Shown here piece after piece: positions 26,288 to 35,300 of a DNA stretch of 64,000 nt. Below the pieces are notes generated by a model, which was not told the origin of the DNA, did not search any database, and worked only from the letters and a program-made list of their open reading frames with translations. Each line of letters begins with the position of its first letter. The stretch's first letter is position 1. The stretch lies in NCBI GenBank assembly GCA_965221345.1, contig CBDCSD010000002.1, forward strand, positions 2,728,001 to 2,792,000. The letters are read 5' to 3'. Source of the DNA: Bin5 sp965221345 (GTDB lineage Bacteria > Chloroflexota > Anaerolineae > Caldilineales > Caldilineaceae). Position numbers and translations under genes: made by a program.

Positions 26288-27250
26288 TTACTTTCCTATT
26301 TTGGACAGCGGTTCTTCCCCCGCCCATACCCTCTGCAAGTTGTCGAAAATAAATATTCCCCGACGCTGCCAAGTATCGTAGGTGACGCCGGCGATATGCG
26401 GGGAAAAGATGACATTGTCAAGATGAAGGATTGGGTTGTCCGGGTCCGTCGGTTCGTCATGCAGAACATCCAGCCCTGCGGCGCGAATGCTGCCGCTGTT
26501 CAGGGCTTCGATGAGTGCGCCCTCGTCCACTACCGGTCCGCGGCAGGTATTTACGAGGATCGCGCTGGACTTCATGCGCGCCAACTCCGCTGGACCGATA
26601 AGATTTCGGGTCTGCTCATTCAAGGGTACGTGGAGGGTGACGATATCCGAACGCTCCAGTAGTTCTTCCAAAGAGACGCGCTCAACCTGCAGAAGGCGTT
26701 CCTCCTCAGCCGGCACAGGGAATGGGTCAAAGTAGAGGACATTCGCCTGGAAAGGGACCAGTCGTTTGGCCACTTCCCTGCCAATATGGCCGAGGCCGAC
26801 GATGCCAACTGTTTTGCCCTGGATTGTAAAGGTTGTCATACCGCTGTCGATAGCCTTCCAACCTTCGTTGCGCACGTTGCGGTCCATCTCGGTCAACCGC
26901 CGGTAAACGCTCAAGATCAGGGCAAATGTATGCTCGGCCACGTCAATTGCATTGGTGCCGCCGTTATTGGCGAGTGGGATTGCCAACTCTGCCAGCAGAT
27001 CCAGCGGCATGTGTTCGAAACCAGCGCTGACAAGCTGTACCAGCTTAAGGCTCTGCGCTGACCGCAATACAGTTTCTTCCAGGGTGCTGGGAAACAGTAT
27101 CAGGAAATCGGCGTCGGCGGCCAAGCGGGCCTTTTCCGCCTCCGCCAGATCATGGGCGTGGACCGACGCATTCCAGTCCGAGGGAGCAGGGCCAATGATC
27201 TGTTGGGCCAATTCTGGTACAAGATTCGTGAAAAAGATGACTTCTGGCAT
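26288..27250 (-). CDS. D-2-hydroxyacid dehydrogenase family protein
   Basis: A 320-residue NAD(P)-dependent oxidoreductase of the D-isomer-specific 2-hydroxyacid dehydrogenase family. The Rossmann motif is TVGIVGLGHIGREVAKRL (about 148-165), and the catalytic Arg is in NTCRGPVVDE. The Glu is in LDVLHDEP and the His in FSPHIAGVT, so the Arg-Glu-His set is complete. The last residues lie in the dimer lobe. Substrates of the family include glyoxylate, hydroxypyruvate and related 2-oxoacids. It is the last gene of a minus-strand catabolic cluster (amidohydrolase, enolase-superfamily enzyme, DapA-like), so it may reduce or oxidise a 2-oxoacid from that pathway. Confidence 0.88.
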   Translation of the reverse strand: MPEVIFFTNLVPELAQQIIGPAPSDWNASVHAHDLAEAEKARLAADADFLILFPSTLEETVLRSAQSLKLVQLVSAGFEHMPLDLLAELAIPLANNGGTNAIDVAEHTFALILSVYRRLTEMDRNVRNEGWKAIDSGMTTFTIQGKTVGIVGLGHIGREVAKRLVPFQANVLYFDPFPVPAEEERLLQVERVSLEELLERSDIVTLHVPLNEQTRNLIGPAELARMKSSAILVNTCRGPVVDEGALIEALNSGSIRAAGLDVLHDEPTDPDNPILHLDNVIFSPHIAGVTYDTWQRRGIFIFDNLQRVWAGEEPLSKIGK

Positions 27251-27334
27251 AAATGCAATCCTATGTGGGTGCTACAATGAACTGTAGCTGATACTGTATG
27301 CTAACGAAATTCACCCGCTCCGTTTCCCTACGTC

Positions 27335-28108
27335 TTAGCCTTCCAAGCTCCAGATCTGTCGAGCCGTCTGGCCAAAGATCCAGGCGCGCTCATCCGCGCT
27401 TAACTTTGCAAGATAGGTGAGTGGAAACTCCAGCGAGTTGTCGTACCCCTCGCGGCTGCTGACAGGCGGCCAATCGCTGCCCCACATGATGCGGTGCGCG
27501 CCAAAAGCCTCGAGCGTCAGTTCTGCCAGGGGAGGCACCTCTTGAAACGGGCCAGGCAGATCGCAGAATTCTCCAAAGCCAGGCAGCTTTATCGTCAGAT
27601 TCTCGTGGCGAGCAAGGGCAGTAATGGCGGCAAACTCGTCCAGATCAACACCGGGCTTGACTCCGCCCAGATGCTCGATGACCATCGAGAGATTGGGGAA
27701 CAGGCGCAGGACTTCGGAAAATTCGGCACTCTGCAAAATATCCGGCCGGCTGAAGACGCTGACCACCAGATCCAACTCGGCGGCCGCGCGCCAGTGGGCC
27801 AACGGATCACTGCCGCGCCCGCGAAAGTCTGCCAGTAAGCGGATGCCGTCGATCCCTTGCTCCGCCCAGCCGCGGATGGCGCTGCCGTCGTCATCGTCGG
27901 CAACAATCATCGCCGCGGCAAAACGGTTTGGGTGTGCCTCGATTGCATCAACGATGTAGCGGTTGTCGCTATTGCCCAGGTACTGGATAAACACCGCCTG
28001 GTTGACGCCTGCACGCTCCATGTGAAAAAGCAGGGCTTCGACAGGCTCGTATTTGTGCAGACCGATGTGACAGTGGGTGTCAACGACGTCAAATTCTCTC
28101 TGTTTCAT
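27335..28108 (-). CDS. Amidohydrolase family 2 (TIM-barrel metal hydrolase)
   Basis: A 257-residue metal-dependent hydrolase. The N-terminal HxH motif is VVDTHCHIG (about 8-16), a central His lies in SMVIEHLGGVKPG, and the C-terminal Asp is in IMWGSDWPPVSS. This matches the amidohydrolase_2 family, which includes sugar-lactone hydrolases such as L-fucono- and L-rhamnono-type lactonases and 2-pyrone-4,6-dicarboxylate lactonase. I use ATG 28108 with AAGGAG about 9 bases upstream; the frame stays open further back but that part does not look like protein. Its place beside two sugar-acid dehydratase-like genes favours a lactonase role. Confidence 0.85.
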   Translation of the reverse strand: MKQREFDVVDTHCHIGLHKYEPVEALLFHMERAGVNQAVFIQYLGNSDNRYIVDAIEAHPNRFAAAMIVADDDDGSAIRGWAEQGIDGIRLLADFRGRGSDPLAHWRAAAELDLVVSVFSRPDILQSAEFSEVLRLFPNLSMVIEHLGGVKPGVDLDEFAAITALARHENLTIKLPGFGEFCDLPGPFQEVPPLAELTLEAFGAHRIMWGSDWPPVSSREGYDNSLEFPLTYLAKLSADERAWIFGQTARQIWSLEG

Positions 28109-28134
28109 TCGGAATACTCCTTCTGGGTTTGGCG

Positions 28135-29301
28135 TTACTCTACTGCAAAGCTCAGCGCCTCCGCCGTTGGTTCCGTGCCCAGTCCAGGCCCTTGGGGAAG
28201 CGTAAAGTAGCCGGCCTGGCAGTCCATTGTGCTGCGGACGAACTGCTTGTTGCGGTCGAAAATGGAGTGCTGGTATTCGTGCATCACGAAATTGGCGAGA
28301 GTGGCAGCCACATGCAGGCTGGCCGCCTGGGCGACGCCGATGTTTATTGTCGCGTGGGGCATCACCTGACAATGGAATACCTGCGCCAATTCGCAGATGC
28401 GCCGGAAACCGGTGATGCCGGTGTGGGCCATCTCGGGCTGAATGACGTTCATGCAGCCGGCCTGCAAGCGCGGAAGGTACTCATGGACTGTACGCCACTC
28501 CTCTCCCAGCCCAATCTGTGTGCGAACCGAGCGGGCCACCTGCGCCTGTCCAGCCAGATCCTCCGGCGCGACCGGCGCTTCGGCTAGATGCAGGTCGTAT
28601 TCGCATAGCTGATCGATCAGTTTGATCGCTTCCAGAGCGGTGTAGCGCCAGTGAAGATCGACGAGGATTTTCGGCGCGGCGCCGATCTCCCGGCGGACAG
28701 CCTCGATCTCGGCTACCTCGCCTTCGTCGGCCACGACAGCCGCGAATTTCAGCGCCGAGAACCCGCGGTCGATCCATCTCTTGCCCAGCGCGGCCCGCTC
28801 CGCCTTTGTCGTGCCCGGCAGCCCGGAAACGTAGACCGGCAGCCTTTCGTGGCGCAGACCGCCCAGAAGCTGCCAAACCGGCTGCCCCAACAGTTTGGCC
28901 CGCAGATCCCAGAGGGCCATATCAAGCCCGGCGATGGCGTCGAGTGCGTAGCCGCCAAAATGGCCCCGCACCCGCTGCAAGTCGTACAGATCCTCGTAAA
29001 TGCGTTCCACGTCATGGGGGCTGCGGCCAATAACAAAGGGGATCAGCAGCTCCTCCAGAATCGTCTGTGCTACCTGCGGCGCCACTACCCCAAAACATTC
29101 GCCCCAACCGGCGGTGCCGTCACTGGCTACTGCCTTCACCAGAAGAGTCTGGTCATGGACGGGGTAGACAGTGCGGTTGCCCGGACGCACGATGTAGCCC
29201 TTTGGGTTGGGCCGGTTGTTCTCCTCCAACGGTCCCAAATAGGGCGTGTCACGAGGAATTCGGAGGGGATACAGTTCGATAGAGGATACAGTTGCGTTCA
29301 T
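28135..29301 (-). CDS. Enolase-superfamily enzyme (mandelate racemase/muconate lactonizing type)
   Basis: About 388 residues with the capping domain followed by the TIM barrel. Visible catalytic elements are the Lys region FSALKFAAVV, metal ligand Asp in ILVDLHWRY, Glu in HLAEAPV and Glu in IGLGEEWR, and His in VMPHATINIG. The superfamily abstracts a proton alpha to a carboxylate; many members dehydrate sugar acids. I prefer the ATG at 29301 (MNATVSSIELYPLR) because family members begin just before such a strand; a GTG at 29361 preceded by AGGG is an alternative. It lies between the DapA-like and amidohydrolase genes. The substrate is unknown. Confidence 0.85.
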   Translation of the reverse strand: MNATVSSIELYPLRIPRDTPYLGPLEENNRPNPKGYIVRPGNRTVYPVHDQTLLVKAVASDGTAGWGECFGVVAPQVAQTILEELLIPFVIGRSPHDVERIYEDLYDLQRVRGHFGGYALDAIAGLDMALWDLRAKLLGQPVWQLLGGLRHERLPVYVSGLPGTTKAERAALGKRWIDRGFSALKFAAVVADEGEVAEIEAVRREIGAAPKILVDLHWRYTALEAIKLIDQLCEYDLHLAEAPVAPEDLAGQAQVARSVRTQIGLGEEWRTVHEYLPRLQAGCMNVIQPEMAHTGITGFRRICELAQVFHCQVMPHATINIGVAQAASLHVAATLANFVMHEYQHSIFDRNKQFVRSTMDCQAGYFTLPQGPGLGTEPTAEALSFAVE

Positions 29302-29413
29302 GGAACCATGGAAATACGAATGGGCGGGCGACAGCGGAACTCCGTCTTCGAGTCTGGCCACTCACCCTGGGGCTTTAAGGAGGGCGTTCCACCACTCTCT
29401 GTTTCGTGAGACT

Positions 29414-30331
29414 TCATTTCCTGGGCTCGGTCAAGCCCTTTAAGAGCGGTTCTACTTCGCACCAGATCGCGTCAAACTCTTGCAGGTCATGCTGGTCGAG
29501 GTAGGCGCCGGGGATGCGGCTGGCGGTAGAAGTGAAGATTCCGCGGCGCAAAAAGACCTGTTTGTAAACTGCGACACCGTGCATGCGCTCAAAATTCAGC
29601 AAAGGCAGCAGGCGGTTGAACAGCTCCCTTGCAGCGGTCTCGTCATTCGCCTCCAACAGTTGCCAGATCTTCGTGTGCAGGTCAACCGACTGGCTGGCAG
29701 GCATGTTGCCACACGCCCCACGCCGCCATTCATCGATCATGTAGATACCGCCCTGCCCGCCAAAGACGCCCTGACAAGCATCCCCCGCCGCAGCCAAAGT
29801 ACGCGAAATGGCACGCGGCTCCGGCAACGTTTCCTCCTTCAGATACTGTACCCACTCCAATTCGCGGCACATGCGCGCCAGCAGTTCGGAGGACATGGGC
29901 GTACCGATAGGTCCCATAAAGTTCTGAATACAGATCGGAATGTGCAGGGTGTCGTTCAACGCCCGGAAATAGTTGTAGCAACCGTCTGCGTCCGGATGCA
30001 GGATGTGTGGCGGCATCGCCATGACGCCGTCAGCGCCCACATCTTGGGCGTAACGGCTCAAGGCGGCAGCTGGCACCCTGTGGCCGTGGGTGGTGGCAGC
30101 GACGACCGGCACGCGTCCGTCGGCCTCCTCAACCACGATTCGGATCCAGCGCTGGCGTTCTTCGTCGGACATGACTGCGAATTCGCCGGCGTTGGCTGGG
30201 CCGACAAGGCCGGCCGCTCCCGCCCCAATGCAGAACTCAATCTGCCGGCGCAGAGCGGCTTCGTCCAACTCCAGGTCTTCCGTAAACGGGGTGACGACAA
30301 TCGCAAAAATGCCACGCCAGTTATTATTCAT
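29414..30331 (-). CDS. DapA/N-acetylneuraminate lyase-family aldolase
   Basis: A 305-residue class I aldolase-type TIM barrel. The N-terminal FAIVVTPFTED and the Schiff-base Lys in QYLKEETLPEP (about 165) fit the DHDPS/NAL family. The catalytic Tyr of DapA (LYNxP motif) is not present: the matching segment reads IPICIQNFMGP, with Gln in its place. So this is not a lysine-pathway DapA but more likely a lyase or dehydratase for a 2-keto sugar acid. It is the first gene of the minus-strand cluster, divergent from the rhamnonate-dehydratase-like gene, with a GGAG site before the ATG. Confidence 0.83.
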   Translation of the reverse strand: MNNNWRGIFAIVVTPFTEDLELDEAALRRQIEFCIGAGAAGLVGPANAGEFAVMSDEERQRWIRIVVEEADGRVPVVAATTHGHRVPAAALSRYAQDVGADGVMAMPPHILHPDADGCYNYFRALNDTLHIPICIQNFMGPIGTPMSSELLARMCRELEWVQYLKEETLPEPRAISRTLAAAGDACQGVFGGQGGIYMIDEWRRGACGNMPASQSVDLHTKIWQLLEANDETAARELFNRLLPLLNFERMHGVAVYKQVFLRRGIFTSTASRIPGAYLDQHDLQEFDAIWCEVEPLLKGLTEPRK

Positions 30332-30937
30332 CGGACACGCTCCAATGCTGCATTACTGAAGGAAGGACCTGCATGAAGACTCGATTTGGTTGCACCAGGA
30401 AGGGCAAATAATTCCAGCGGGATTGGGTGGGCTGCGCCCGCAGTGGATTTGTGAAGTAGACGGACATCATCTTGGAGACTTGAGAGAGATTCTCGGAATG
30501 TCTGCCTACCCGCCCTTTACCATCAAGAATGACCACAAGTTGGTTGGAAACTTTTTCCCAGGTGGTCCAGGGTGGCCGTTACGACCGTCCGCACAAGCCA
30601 GCGTATTACATACGGTTACAACAGGCAAATGTTGCTTGGTATGTATCCCTGAATCGTTAAGGCTTACCGCTGCCACCCTCTTCTTTGCCACACGAGAACG
30701 CGGGGCGCGAACCCAGATGACTCGCTCTATTCGAGTTCCTGGCGCCGTCATGTTTCGACCAAGGCGCCGTCAATTTGCGTTCATTTGGGAGATAAGCGAA
30801 TATCGACGTGGCCCTGCTGTCGGATTTTCCAGGCAGGCGAACAGAATCAGCGATTCCAGAAGTTTGCTGTCCCAGATTGTTTTGACAGGCACAGTCCATC
30901 GTCGAATCCTCTCCACGAACGAGCGAGTGTAACTGCC
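30332..30937. other. Divergent intergenic region of the sugar-acid cluster (about 600 bases)
   Basis: It separates the minus-strand DapA-like operon from the plus-strand dehydratase gene. The only promoter-like element noted is a perfect TTGACA at 30882-30887, without a good -10 at the right distance. No clear operator palindrome, RNA gene or regulator gene was found. Open frames across it have no ribosome sites. Confidence 0.5.
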
Positions 30938-32125
30938 ATGAAAATTACTGCTGTATCGGTCATCCGATTGCAAGGTGTACTGGACTACGAAGGGGAGTTC
31001 TGGGAGGAGCGGCTAGTGCGCCCGCTCGACATCTACCCGGAGCACAAAGCGCAAGGACCGCACGAGATGTTTGCGGTCGGCGAAGGCCGCTACAATATCA
31101 CCGCGTATTATGTCGAAGTCGAGACCGACGAAGGCGTAGCCGGCCGCGGCGGTCCCCTTCCCTTCGACCAGGCTTTCGTCATCCAGACCCAACTGGCGCC
31201 ACTCCTGATAGGTCACGACCCGCTGGCCACCGAACGACTGTGGGACCGGATGTACCGAGCCCAGGTACATGGACGCAAAGGCACGGAGATGATGGCGCTT
31301 AGCGCGGTTGACTGCGCGCTGTGGGACCTGAAGGGCAACTGGTTCGACGCGCCGGTCTGCCAACTGCTGGGCGGCCCCACCAGGACCCAAGTTCCTGCCT
31401 ATGCCAGCGCCTTGGGCTATTCACTGGATCCGGAACTGGTACAGGAGCGGGCCAGCCAGTTCGTTGCCGACGGTTACCGAGCGACGAAGTGGTTCTTCCG
31501 CGACGGCCCCACCGACGGGAAGTCGGGAATGGAGCGCAATCTGCGCCTGGCGCGCACGCTGCGCGAAAGCGTCGGCCCGGACGTAGACATCATGTTGGAC
31601 TGCTGGATGAGTTGGGATGTGCCGTACACTGTGCAGATGGCCCGCCGTTTGGAAGAATACGCCCCACGCTGGCTCGAAGAGCCGGTACTGCCCGACAAGA
31701 TCGAGCAGTACGCGCAGATCCGCCGCGCGGTGAACATCCCGATCAGCGGCGGTGAGCACGAGTACACACGCTGGGGACTCAAACAACTGATGGACGCCGG
31801 CGCCTGCGACGTCTATCAACCAGATATCTATTGGTGCGGCGGTATTTCAGAGATGCAGAAGATCCTGGCACTGGCTTCGGCTTATGATGTGCCGGTCATT
31901 CCCCATGGCCACTCGACGCCTGCCAGCATCCACGTAATCGCCGCCTGGCCGGAGCCGACGACGCCAATGCTGGAATATCTGATCAAGTGGAACGAAGTCC
32001 ACCAGTTCTTTCTCAAGAACCCGCTCAAGCCGGTCAACGGCAGCGTAGTCGTACCCACTGCGCCAGGCATTGGCATGGAACTGGACGATTCAAAGATTGC
32101 GCAACGCGAGGTAGTGACGTTCTGA
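30938..32125 (+). CDS. L-rhamnonate dehydratase-like enolase-superfamily enzyme
   Basis: A 395-residue enzyme starting at ATG 30938; the upstream open frame has no protein character. The pattern fits the rhamnonate dehydratase branch: IMLDCWMSWDVPY carries the first metal Asp with the Cys-Trp-Met that is typical there, WLEEPV the second ligand, SGGEHEY the third, and the catalytic His lies in VIPHGHSTPASIH. The family enzyme removes water from L-rhamnonate to give 2-keto-3-deoxy-L-rhamnonate. The divergent neighbours (DapA-like lyase, lactonase-like hydrolase, dehydrogenase) could supply the remaining steps, but no transporter or sugar dehydrogenase is in view. Confidence 0.85.
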   Translation: MKITAVSVIRLQGVLDYEGEFWEERLVRPLDIYPEHKAQGPHEMFAVGEGRYNITAYYVEVETDEGVAGRGGPLPFDQAFVIQTQLAPLLIGHDPLATERLWDRMYRAQVHGRKGTEMMALSAVDCALWDLKGNWFDAPVCQLLGGPTRTQVPAYASALGYSLDPELVQERASQFVADGYRATKWFFRDGPTDGKSGMERNLRLARTLRESVGPDVDIMLDCWMSWDVPYTVQMARRLEEYAPRWLEEPVLPDKIEQYAQIRRAVNIPISGGEHEYTRWGLKQLMDAGACDVYQPDIYWCGGISEMQKILALASAYDVPVIPHGHSTPASIHVIAAWPEPTTPMLEYLIKWNEVHQFFLKNPLKPVNGSVVVPTAPGIGMELDDSKIAQREVVTF

Positions 32126-32140
32126 ACCGGGGCGGGGCGG

Positions 32141-33799
32141 CTACTGCGGCGTCGTGGGATAGCCGATGGGATCGATGTGGGCTTCAATCAGGAACGGAGT
32201 CCGTGCGGCCATGGCACTCGCAATGGCCGCGTCGCACTCGTCCGGCGTAGTAACCCGGGCGGAGGCGATGCCGTAACCGGCGGCGATGGTACAAAAGTCG
32301 GGAGCTGGGAACTCGGTACCAAACGGCCGCTTCTCTTGCCGCAGTTGATGCGAGCGGATCAGGTCGAGTGCGTTGTCAACCGCCACGACAACGGTGACCG
32401 GCAGGTTAAGCCTGGCAAGGACGCTCAACTCTCCCAGACACATCAGCATCCCGCCGTCACCGATAAGACAGGCGCTCGGCCGGTCAGGTCGGGCCAATGC
32501 TGTGCCGATTGCGGCTGGCAAACCGAAGCCCATGCAGGACAGGCCGTTGGATAGGGCAAAGCTGTTCGGGCACAAGGTTGGCCACTCCAGGCTACCGAAA
32601 ATCTTGTGGCTACCCACGTCCACCGCCAACAGTGAATCCTCCGGCAGGTAACAGCGCATGCTCTCCAGCAACTGCTGAGGCAGCAGATAGCCGGCCCTGG
32701 GTGTAGGCACCGGGACAGCGGCCCGTTGCGCGCGGAACTCACGCACCAAGGCCCGGCCCCACTGGGCGTCGGTGGAGAACCCACTGTCCGCCAGTTGCAA
32801 CAGCGCCGCCGCCATCGGGCCAACAATCTCCACGGCCGCCGGCAGTGCCGGGTCCTGGTTGGGCCAATTTGCTATCCAAATCAGGGGAGCGTTTGCTGTC
32901 CCTTCTCCCGTTTCATCTTCGCCAACCAGCGGGAGAGAAAATGGCTTCACCAACTCAACTACGTCAAAACCGACGGCGATGACGCAGTCGGCTTTTTCCA
33001 GGATTTCGTAAACCGGGTCGCTGCGGGTCAGGCCGATGACTCCCGCGCTCAGGGGGTGATCATCGGGCAGCGCGCCCTTGCCCTTCGGCGAAACGATCAC
33101 CGGCGCGTTGGCGGCTTCGACCAGCGTTCTCAGCGCGTCGTAGGGAGCCTCCGGCTCTAAACCCAGCCCGGCCAAAATAACGGGACGGGAGGCGCCGGAA
33201 ATCAGGTCGCGGGCGCGGGCAACTTCTTCTGGATCAGACGGGGCAATCGTTCGAATTGCATCTCCCCCGCCATTCGACAAATCGCGCGTTAGCGCTCCCA
33301 TTACCGGCAGTTCAGCTTCCTCATTGCTTACTTGCAGATGCACTGGACCGGGCCGACCTCGCATCGTCAGAGCAACTGTTGGCGGCACTTCCGCGGCGGC
33401 ATTCTGCGGGGTAACCTTGAGCGTGCGCTTGGTAATGGGCGCGAAGATGGCCTGCAAGTCGACGACCTGGTGCGTGTAGTCCGGCAGCAGCGCGTCCGGT
33501 TTTTGCGCGGTGACCAGGACGATCGGCGCCCGGTCAAGCCAAGCATGTCCTATGCCGGCCACCGCGTTCAGCGCGCCCGGGCCCAGCGTTGTGAGAACAC
33601 AGCCGGGGCTGCCGGTGGCTCGCGCGTAGGCATCGGCGGCAAAAACCGCGCTCTCCTCATGGTGCATCAACTCAAAGCGGATGCCGAGCTGCTGTATCGC
33701 TTCCAGAACAGATACGACTTCCCCGCCGGGCATGCCGAAGACGAGGCGGACGCCGACATCATAGAGAGACTGGGCGATTGTCTCGGCGACAGTGGTCAT
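32141..33799 (-). CDS. ThDP-dependent enzyme, acetolactate synthase-like
   Basis: A 552-residue ThDP enzyme with a PYR domain (active-site Glu in FELMHHEESAVFAADAYARA), a central domain (GASRPVILAGLGLE), and a PP domain with GDGG motif (CLIGDGGMLMCLGELSVLA, then VDNALDLIR). ATG 33799 was chosen over a TTG three codons earlier. It is only about 27% of the way to a specific function: the family covers acetolactate synthase, sulfoacetaldehyde acetyltransferase and 2-oxoacid decarboxylases. It is convergent with the rhamnonate-dehydratase-like gene and 20 bases after the MTA phosphorylase gene, so it is transcribed with the latter. Confidence 0.83.
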   Translation of the reverse strand: MTTVAETIAQSLYDVGVRLVFGMPGGEVVSVLEAIQQLGIRFELMHHEESAVFAADAYARATGSPGCVLTTLGPGALNAVAGIGHAWLDRAPIVLVTAQKPDALLPDYTHQVVDLQAIFAPITKRTLKVTPQNAAAEVPPTVALTMRGRPGPVHLQVSNEEAELPVMGALTRDLSNGGGDAIRTIAPSDPEEVARARDLISGASRPVILAGLGLEPEAPYDALRTLVEAANAPVIVSPKGKGALPDDHPLSAGVIGLTRSDPVYEILEKADCVIAVGFDVVELVKPFSLPLVGEDETGEGTANAPLIWIANWPNQDPALPAAVEIVGPMAAALLQLADSGFSTDAQWGRALVREFRAQRAAVPVPTPRAGYLLPQQLLESMRCYLPEDSLLAVDVGSHKIFGSLEWPTLCPNSFALSNGLSCMGFGLPAAIGTALARPDRPSACLIGDGGMLMCLGELSVLARLNLPVTVVVAVDNALDLIRSHQLRQEKRPFGTEFPAPDFCTIAAGYGIASARVTTPDECDAAIASAMAARTPFLIEAHIDPIGYPTTPQ

Positions 33800-33819
33800 T
33801 GCGGGCAAAGTGTCCTCAC

Positions 33820-34707
33820 CTAACGGTCAAAATACTTGCCGAGGATAGGTTCCAAGCGGTCAATGACCTCTGGCGGGACAGCCGCCTTGTCGGTCATCAG
33901 GGCGCCCTGCAACGCATTGGCATAAGGGGAAGGTCCGCTCTCTGCCAGCAACTCGATGGCGTTGGCAACCGCCTCGATAGCCACCTCTGCGTTGCGCATA
34001 AGCGTTCTTACTACAGCTTCGACCGTCACCGCCTCTTCGGTCTCGTGCCAGACATCGTAGTCGGTCACATGGGCCATACAAGCAAAGCTCATCTCGGCCT
34101 CGCGGGCGAGGAAGGCCTCCGGTGTCGTGGTCATGCCGATAATGTCCATACCCAGTTGCCGGAATGCCAAACTTTCAACGCGTGTACTGAAGCGCGGCCC
34201 TTCAATCGTGACGAAATTGCCTCCCTTGTGGACCGTTGCTCCGGTCTGCTCCACTGCCCGCAAACAGATGTCGCTCAGGTAGTCGCAAAAGGGGTGGGCG
34301 ACGCTCACGTGAACAACCAGCCCGCCAGTTCCCACATCCGGGTCATCGAAAAAGCTGAGTGCCCGCAGCCTGGTGCGGTCGAAAATCTGGTCAGGAATGA
34401 CGATATCGCCGGGACGAAGCCTTTCTTGCAGGCTTCCACAGGCACTGACTGCGATCAGATACTCGACGCCCAGCATCTTGAAGCCATAAATATTGGCGCG
34501 CTGGTTTAGCCGCGTCGGACTGATGCGATGCCCTCGTCCGTGGCGGGCGAGGAAAGCCACCCGTTGGCCCTGAAGCGTGCCAACAATGTACCGGTCTGAC
34601 GGACTGCCAAAGGGTGTGTCAAGCTCGATTTCTTCTATGTTGGACAGCGTCTCCATCTGGTAGACGCCGCTACCGCCGATTACGCCGAAGCGAACAGGTT
34701 CTGGCAT
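33820..34707 (-). CDS. mtnP: S-methyl-5'-thioadenosine phosphorylase
   Basis: A 295-residue nucleoside phosphorylase of the PNP/MTAP class, which splits methylthioadenosine (from polyamine and related synthesis) into adenine and methylthioribose-1-phosphate. Motifs: FGVIGGSGVY at the start, FLARHGRGHRISPTRLNQRA for phosphate, and GMTTTPEAFLAREAEMSFAC with HVTDYDVW at the base site; the Asp in TDYD favours 6-aminopurines, i.e. MTA over hypoxanthine/guanine. ATG 34707 has GGAG about 9 bases upstream. The rest of the methionine salvage pathway is not in the window. Confidence 0.88.
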   Translation of the reverse strand: MPEPVRFGVIGGSGVYQMETLSNIEEIELDTPFGSPSDRYIVGTLQGQRVAFLARHGRGHRISPTRLNQRANIYGFKMLGVEYLIAVSACGSLQERLRPGDIVIPDQIFDRTRLRALSFFDDPDVGTGGLVVHVSVAHPFCDYLSDICLRAVEQTGATVHKGGNFVTIEGPRFSTRVESLAFRQLGMDIIGMTTTPEAFLAREAEMSFACMAHVTDYDVWHETEEAVTVEAVVRTLMRNAEVAIEAVANAIELLAESGPSPYANALQGALMTDKAAVPPEVIDRLEPILGKYFDR

Positions 34708-34823
34708 GAATAGAACTCCGTGAAAAGATGAAAAACGATTCTCGGCTCGCCTCGGAACGCACATGCGGCGTCAGGAGTCGCATTGTACTTTCCCGTCTAA
34801 GAGTGAAATGCCTTCTCCGTAGC

Positions 34824-35300
34824 TCACCGGGTCGCCAACAGAGCGGCGGCTGGGCCGAGGACACCGGGGCGGCCGCGATGGTTCAGCACAGGGAAGCGAA
34901 TACGAGCGACACCTCCATCGCGCAGCAAATACACTTTGCCTTTCCGCTCGTAGTGGTGTCTTTCCACATCCTCTGAAAGCAATGGCCAGACCGAAAAGTA
35001 CGCGATCTTTCCAGCTTCATCGTAACTCACAGTTCCAGAGGGCATCGGTTCACCTGCCTCATAGAGGATCTCCTTCCCGGTCGCACGCAGCCAACGGCCC
35101 AGACCCAGCCTCTTGTGATCTTGCATGCTCACGCCCACCAGACGGTATGCGGCGATGTGGGCGACGATATCCGCGGTCGTCCAGTTGTCTACTTCCGGCG
35201 TGCGTCCGGTCATTCGCAGGTCGATCATGTCTTTGCGATGCAACCATATAGTCCGGAACGGTATATTAAATGCCTTTACGTTCTCTCGAAACTCAGCCAT
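34824..35300 (-). CDS. Unknown soluble protein (158 aa)
   Basis: Starts at ATG 35300, overlapping the stop of the upstream membrane-protein gene (TGATG), with GGAGA just before it, so translation looks coupled. A W-T-T-A-D-I-V-A-H-I segment at about residues 38-47 resembles the Trp/Asp/His pattern at the start of DinB-like folds, but the other DinB metal histidines are not evident. The C-terminal half is basic and beta-rich (KGKVYLLRDGGVARIRFPV). I do not assign a function. Confidence 0.6.
   Translation of the reverse strand: MAEFRENVKAFNIPFRTIWLHRKDMIDLRMTGRTPEVDNWTTADIVAHIAAYRLVGVSMQDHKRLGLGRWLRATGKEILYEAGEPMPSGTVSYDEAGKIAYFSVWPLLSEDVERHHYERKGKVYLLRDGGVARIRFPVLNHRGRPGVLGPAAALLATR

Noticed and set aside
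30785..32125. Rhamnonate-dehydratase-like gene starting at 30785
   Set aside because: The first 51 codons have no family similarity; the natural MKITAVSVIRLQG start is at 30938.
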